Made by a program: the position numbers and the translations under genes. Of a stretch of 64,000 nt of DNA, positions 61,010 through 64,000 are shown one piece after another. Position 1 is the stretch's first letter. Each line of letters starts with the position of its first letter. Under the pieces are notes generated by a model. That model was not told the origin of the DNA. It saw nothing but the letters and a program-made list of their open reading frames with translations, and ran no database searches. Origin of the DNA: Paramagnetospirillum kuznetsovii (GTDB lineage Bacteria > Pseudomonadota > Alphaproteobacteria > Rhodospirillales > Magnetospirillaceae); assembly GCF_003284725.1 (NCBI RefSeq), contig NZ_PGTO01000009.1, forward strand, positions 1-64,000. Direction: 5' to 3'.

Positions 61010-61510
61010 GTGAGCGGACTGAACGGGGTGGTCACATTCCGGCTTTGCGGACAGGTCTTTGGCCTGCCGGTGGAGGCCGTTCGCGAGGTGGTTCCCATCG
61101 CATGGCTTGACCGTCCGCCGCAGACGCCGTCGATGGTGCAAGGCGTTCTTAATCTGGGCGGGCGCGCGGTTCCGGTTCTTCGGCTCGACCGGTTGCTGGG
61201 GCTGGGGGACGGAACCTACGGCATCGATGCGTCCATCTTGATCATGCGCGCGGTGGAGGGCGAGCAGCCGCTGGGTCTATTGGTCGAACATGTGGACGGT
61301 GTTCGGCCCATGGATGGCTTCACCACCATGGGATTTTTCGACGGCGTGACCTTCAACGGCTGTCTGGCCGACCAGTTGGATTTCGGCGGCCAGGTGGTGC
61401 AATTGCTGGCATGGCGTAATCTGCTGTTGGCCGAGGAGCGTCATCGCCTGGCTGATTTCCAGGCGATGACCCAGGCGCGTCTGGCCGAACTGGGGGATGC
61501 CGCGCCGTGA
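61010..61510 (+). CDS. cheW: CheW-like chemotaxis coupling protein (first)
   Basis: 166 residues. VTFRLCGQVFGLPVEAVREVV, VQGVLNLGGRAVPVLRLDRLLGL and GLLVEHVDGV are the CheW fold signature. It links receptors to the CheA kinase. A short C-terminal helix (ERHRLADFQAMTQARLAEL) extends beyond the domain. The GTG at 61010 has GGGGAG five bases upstream; the adjacent GTG at 61007 is too close. The stop overlaps the cheR GTG. Confidence 0.88.
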   Translation: MSGLNGVVTFRLCGQVFGLPVEAVREVVPIAWLDRPPQTPSMVQGVLNLGGRAVPVLRLDRLLGLGDGTYGIDASILIMRAVEGEQPLGLLVEHVDGVRPMDGFTTMGFFDGVTFNGCLADQLDFGGQVVQLLAWRNLLLAEERHRLADFQAMTQARLAELGDAAP

Positions 61511-63000
61511 CCGCCATGGGCGGGAAGGTGTCCGTGACGGCGCAGACGGTGCTTGGCGACCCAGCGTTCGCCACCCTGAAGTCGCTGGTGATCGATACCA
61601 CCGGCATGGCGTTTTATCGCGACAAAAGCCACGATCTCGCCCAGATTCTATCCGCCAGAATGGCGGAAGCGGGGGCCGACGACTGTGCTGGATATTTCGC
61701 CCGTCTAACGTCCGACTCCCATGAGATGGACGCTTTGGTCGCCGAGTTGACCATCGGCGAGACCTACTTCTTTCGTCATAAGGAACAGTTCGACGCGCTG
61801 CGCGACCTGATCCTGCCCGACGTGATCGAGCGCAACCGCCAACTGAAGCGACTGCGCATCTGGAGCGCCGGTTGTGCGACCGGCCCCGAGCCCTATTCCA
61901 TCGCCATTATGTTGGAGCGCGAATTCGGCGCGCGAATCAGCGATTGGCACGTCACCATCCTCGGCACCGACATCAATCAGAAATTCCTCGCCCGTGCCCG
62001 CGAAGGCCGCTACGACACATGGGCATTTCGTACAATGTCCGACGACATCCGCGACGCCTGCTTCACCAAGCACGGCAATCAGTGGCAGATCAACGCCTCG
62101 TTCAAGCGGTTCGTCAAATTCCAGTATCACAACCTGATCACCAGCAAGTTTCCCTCCATCATCGATAATATCGCCGGTTTCGACATCATCATCTGCCGCA
62201 ACGTGATCATCTATTTCAGCGCCGAGACCATTGCCGGGCTGATCCCTTGTTTCCGCGAGACGCTGAGCGATAAGGGCTGGCTGGTGATGGGGCATGCCGA
62301 GCCCAACCAGGAACTGTTCAAGGATTTTCAAACGGTCAACGTGGATGGCGCCGTGCTTTATCAGCGGGTGGACGGCTATTCGGCCCAGATGTCACCGCTG
62401 CCCGCGTCGAGCGATGTCGCGCCCATGCCGAAATCTCCGTCGGCCATGCTTCCCAAGCTTGCCGCCATGGATACGGGGCGGCTGGCTCCCGCGCGGACGC
62501 AGCGTGGCGCCGCGCCACCGCCGCGCCCCCCCCTTCGCCCCCCCCTGCGCCCAGGGACCGCGACCGTCGCCAAGCCGCCCACTCCCGTCGTGCCGCCGGT
62601 TGATGGCGGCGTCGTCCGGATCAGGGAATTGGCCGATCAAGGTCAATGGGAGGCCGCCGCCGCCGCTTGCGATGCCTTGTTGGCGCGCACTCCGATGGAT
62701 GCATGGGCTCACTTTTACCGCGCCATGATCTTCGAGCAGGTGGGGCAGGCCGAGGACTGTGAAAAGGCTTTGCGCCGCGCCATTTACCTCGACCGCAAGA
62801 TGGTTCTGCCGCACTATCATCTCGGCTTGTTTCTCTTGCGTCGCGACGATGCCGCCGCCGCGGCACGGGCGTTTCGCAATGTGTTGAGCCTGTTGAAAGA
62901 CGTTCCCGACGATGATCCGGTGGCCGATGGCGACAAGATCATGGCGGGACAGATGCGTGAAGCCGTCGCCATGCATTTGACCATGATCGGAGGGGCGTGA
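61507..63000 (+). CDS. cheR: CheR methyltransferase with C-terminal TPR domain
   Basis: 497 residues. CheR N-domain (about 20-90), SAM-binding GCATGPEPYSIAIMLERE, TDINQKFLARAREGRYD and CRNVIIYF; then a Pro/Ala linker (about 290-365) and TPR helices (about 370-495, AWAHFYRAMIFEQVGQAEDCEKALRRAI-type). The layout resembles WspC-type CheR proteins, which methylate receptors of alternative chemosensory systems. The GTG start overlaps the cheW stop (GTGA), as expected in a coupled operon. Confidence 0.9.
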   Translation: MTAMGGKVSVTAQTVLGDPAFATLKSLVIDTTGMAFYRDKSHDLAQILSARMAEAGADDCAGYFARLTSDSHEMDALVAELTIGETYFFRHKEQFDALRDLILPDVIERNRQLKRLRIWSAGCATGPEPYSIAIMLEREFGARISDWHVTILGTDINQKFLARAREGRYDTWAFRTMSDDIRDACFTKHGNQWQINASFKRFVKFQYHNLITSKFPSIIDNIAGFDIIICRNVIIYFSAETIAGLIPCFRETLSDKGWLVMGHAEPNQELFKDFQTVNVDGAVLYQRVDGYSAQMSPLPASSDVAPMPKSPSAMLPKLAAMDTGRLAPARTQRGAAPPPRPPLRPPLRPGTATVAKPPTPVVPPVDGGVVRIRELADQGQWEAAAAACDALLARTPMDAWAHFYRAMIFEQVGQAEDCEKALRRAIYLDRKMVLPHYHLGLFLLRRDDAAAAARAFRNVLSLLKDVPDDDPVADGDKIMAGQMREAVAMHLTMIGGA

Positions 63001-63617
63001 TGACCAGCCAGGGGGGCACGACGCGCGACGCCAGCGTGATGGAGCGGCTGCACGCCCGCATCGAGTGGGCGGAGTCCGAGAATGACAACGCCTTCAATTC
63101 GGCGCTGTTGAAGGCGCGGGCGCTTCGTCTGGCGCGGCCGCGCGGCGCTCTCGCGGATGTGCCGACCGGCCTGGATGCCTTGATCTGCACCATCGGCGCC
63201 GAACGATACGCGGTGCCGCTGACCTATTTGTCCGAGGTCATGCCGTTGGGCAATTGGACCCCGGTGCCCGGCCAGCCTCAATATCTGCTGGGGGTGACCA
63301 ATCTTCGCGGTGAAATTCGCCCGGTGATCGACCTTCATTCATTGCTGGGGTTGGAACCGCTTGCCACGGCGGGACGGGGATGGGTGATCTTCATCCGTGC
63401 CGACGGCGCCGAGATCGGCCTTCGGGTCGATGGGGTGGAGCGGATCGCCGGCCTTGACGGCTCCAAGCTTACGAAGCCGCATGAAACCGGCAATGGGCTG
63501 CCCCAGCGCTTTGTCGCGGGCATCTCTCCCGAGACCTTGATTCTGCTCGACATCGCCCAGATTCTCGCCCTAGACGTTCTTAACGACTCCAAGGCCGACG
63601 CCAGACGTGCCTCGTGA
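63000..63617 (+). CDS. cheW: CheW-like coupling protein with N-terminal extension (second)
   Basis: 205 residues. About 60 residues of basic, helical sequence (ERLHARIEWAESENDNAFNSALLKARALRLARP) precede the CheW domain (LICTIGAERYAVPLTYLSEVMPL, LLGVTNLRGEIRPVIDLHSLLGL, IGLRVDGVERI). WspD-type CheW proteins also have such an extension. The ATG at 63000 overlaps the cheR stop (TGATG) and follows GGAGGGGC; GTG at 62997 is the alternative. Confidence 0.88.
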   Translation: MTSQGGTTRDASVMERLHARIEWAESENDNAFNSALLKARALRLARPRGALADVPTGLDALICTIGAERYAVPLTYLSEVMPLGNWTPVPGQPQYLLGVTNLRGEIRPVIDLHSLLGLEPLATAGRGWVIFIRADGAEIGLRVDGVERIAGLDGSKLTKPHETGNGLPQRFVAGISPETLILLDIAQILALDVLNDSKADARRAS

Positions 63618-63628
63618 AGGAAGCTCCC

Positions 63629-64000
63629 ATGACCAATGCCAACACTCATTCCCTGTGGAAGACCATGAAGCTGCGCCGAAAGTTCTCGTCGGTGTCGGTC
63701 GCCTTCACGCTGGTCCTCGCCGGACTGATCGTCTTCAACGTCATGGTGCTGCGAAGCCAGTCGCAATATTCGGTGGTCACCGACATGGTGGGCCGCCAGC
63801 GCATGCTGTCGCAAAAATTCGCCAAGGAGGTTCTGCTGGTGGGTAACGGTGCCGTCGCCGATCATCAGGCGACGCTGCGCCTGATGCGCGACAGTCTGGC
63901 CGTTCTGATGGAAGGCGGCGAGATCATCCTGAACCTGGATACCCAGGCCAAGGGCGAACTGCCCCCGGCGCCCTCCGCCGAGATTCGCGCCAAACTGGCC
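63629..64000 (+). CDS. Chemoreceptor, PilJ-type N-terminal sensor domain (partial)
   Basis: The frame is open from the ATG at 63629 to the window end (124 residues seen), so the 3' part is missing. A membrane helix (SVAFTLVLAGLIVFNVMVL) precedes the PilJ/NarX-type sensor signature GRQRMLSQKFAKEVLL. With cheW, cheR and cheW upstream, the rest is probably HAMP and methyl-accepting domains. AAGGAAGC lies upstream of the start. Confidence 0.8.
   Translation, partial: MTNANTHSLWKTMKLRRKFSSVSVAFTLVLAGLIVFNVMVLRSQSQYSVVTDMVGRQRMLSQKFAKEVLLVGNGAVADHQATLRLMRDSLAVLMEGGEIILNLDTQAKGELPPAPSAEIRAKLA

Overview
The window reads as one contiguous, GC-rich stretch of an alphaproteobacterial chromosome. I infer a Rhodospirillales, Magnetospirillum-like organism from five things: the gene order HDAC-like/xseB/ispA/dxs next to tlyA, an EipB homologue, a benzoate-CoA-ligase locus, a fused pntA followed by pntB, and the very high density of sensory proteins. 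The genus is an inference. I see no phage, IS element, CRISPR array, rRNA or tRNA gene. Genes are tightly packed, and many start at GTG or TTG in overlaps with the previous stop codon.

Layout. 0-3.9 kb: a LuxR-type regulator with a degenerate receiver, a CHAP-domain exported protein, an orphan TAXI substrate-binding protein coupled to an uncharacterised HxH-motif protein, and a class I cytochrome c. 4.0-10.5 kb: a branched-chain-type ABC importer (binding protein, two permeases, two ATPases) followed by a benzoate-CoA-ligase-type enzyme; together these look like an aromatic-acid uptake and CoA-activation module. 10.6-18.1 kb: AsmA-like protein, YkgJ-type Cys-cluster protein, RNase D, a receiver/helical protein, aspS, two small sister proteins and EipB. 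18.2-33.5 kb: a signalling island with a TPR protein, a response regulator coupled to a REC-PAS-PAS-GGDEF-EAL protein, sodC, a Crp/Fnr regulator, a ROK sugar kinase, two divergent large sensor kinases (one a CheB-CheR-PAS-kinase fusion), an MBL hydrolase and a REC-GGDEF cyclase. 33.5-39.6 kb: a BigR/SqrR-type repressor, dxs, ispA, xseB, an HDAC-family deacetylase, then tlyA and an SRAP/YedK protein on the other strand. 39.6-44.2 kb: a candidate structured small RNA or leader, an OmpR/HK two-component pair, and a Cache-type kinase overlapping a DUF4189 protein. 44.2-48.0 kb: a four-gene envelope operon (LpoB-like, COG3014-like, YcfL-like, unknown). 48.1-51.6 kb: two more GGDEF proteins and a second receiver/helical paralogue. 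51.7-59.5 kb: acyl-CoA synthetase, oligoendopeptidase F, DUF3108 protein and pntA-pntB. 59.9-64.0 kb: a chemotaxis-type operon (membrane-tailed ParA, CheW, CheR-TPR, CheW, and a PilJ-type chemoreceptor cut by the window edge).

How the parts relate. Four GGDEF proteins, four histidine kinases (one fused to CheB and CheR), several receivers and a chemosensory operon make signalling the dominant theme. The items I would look at first are the candidate RNA at 39648-39837, the membrane-tailed ParA of the chemotaxis operon, the LpoB/COG3014/YcfL envelope operon, the pair of receiver-plus-helical paralogues (13.3 and 50.6 kb), the TAXI plus HxH pair, and the BigR-like repressor with its operator-like palindrome.
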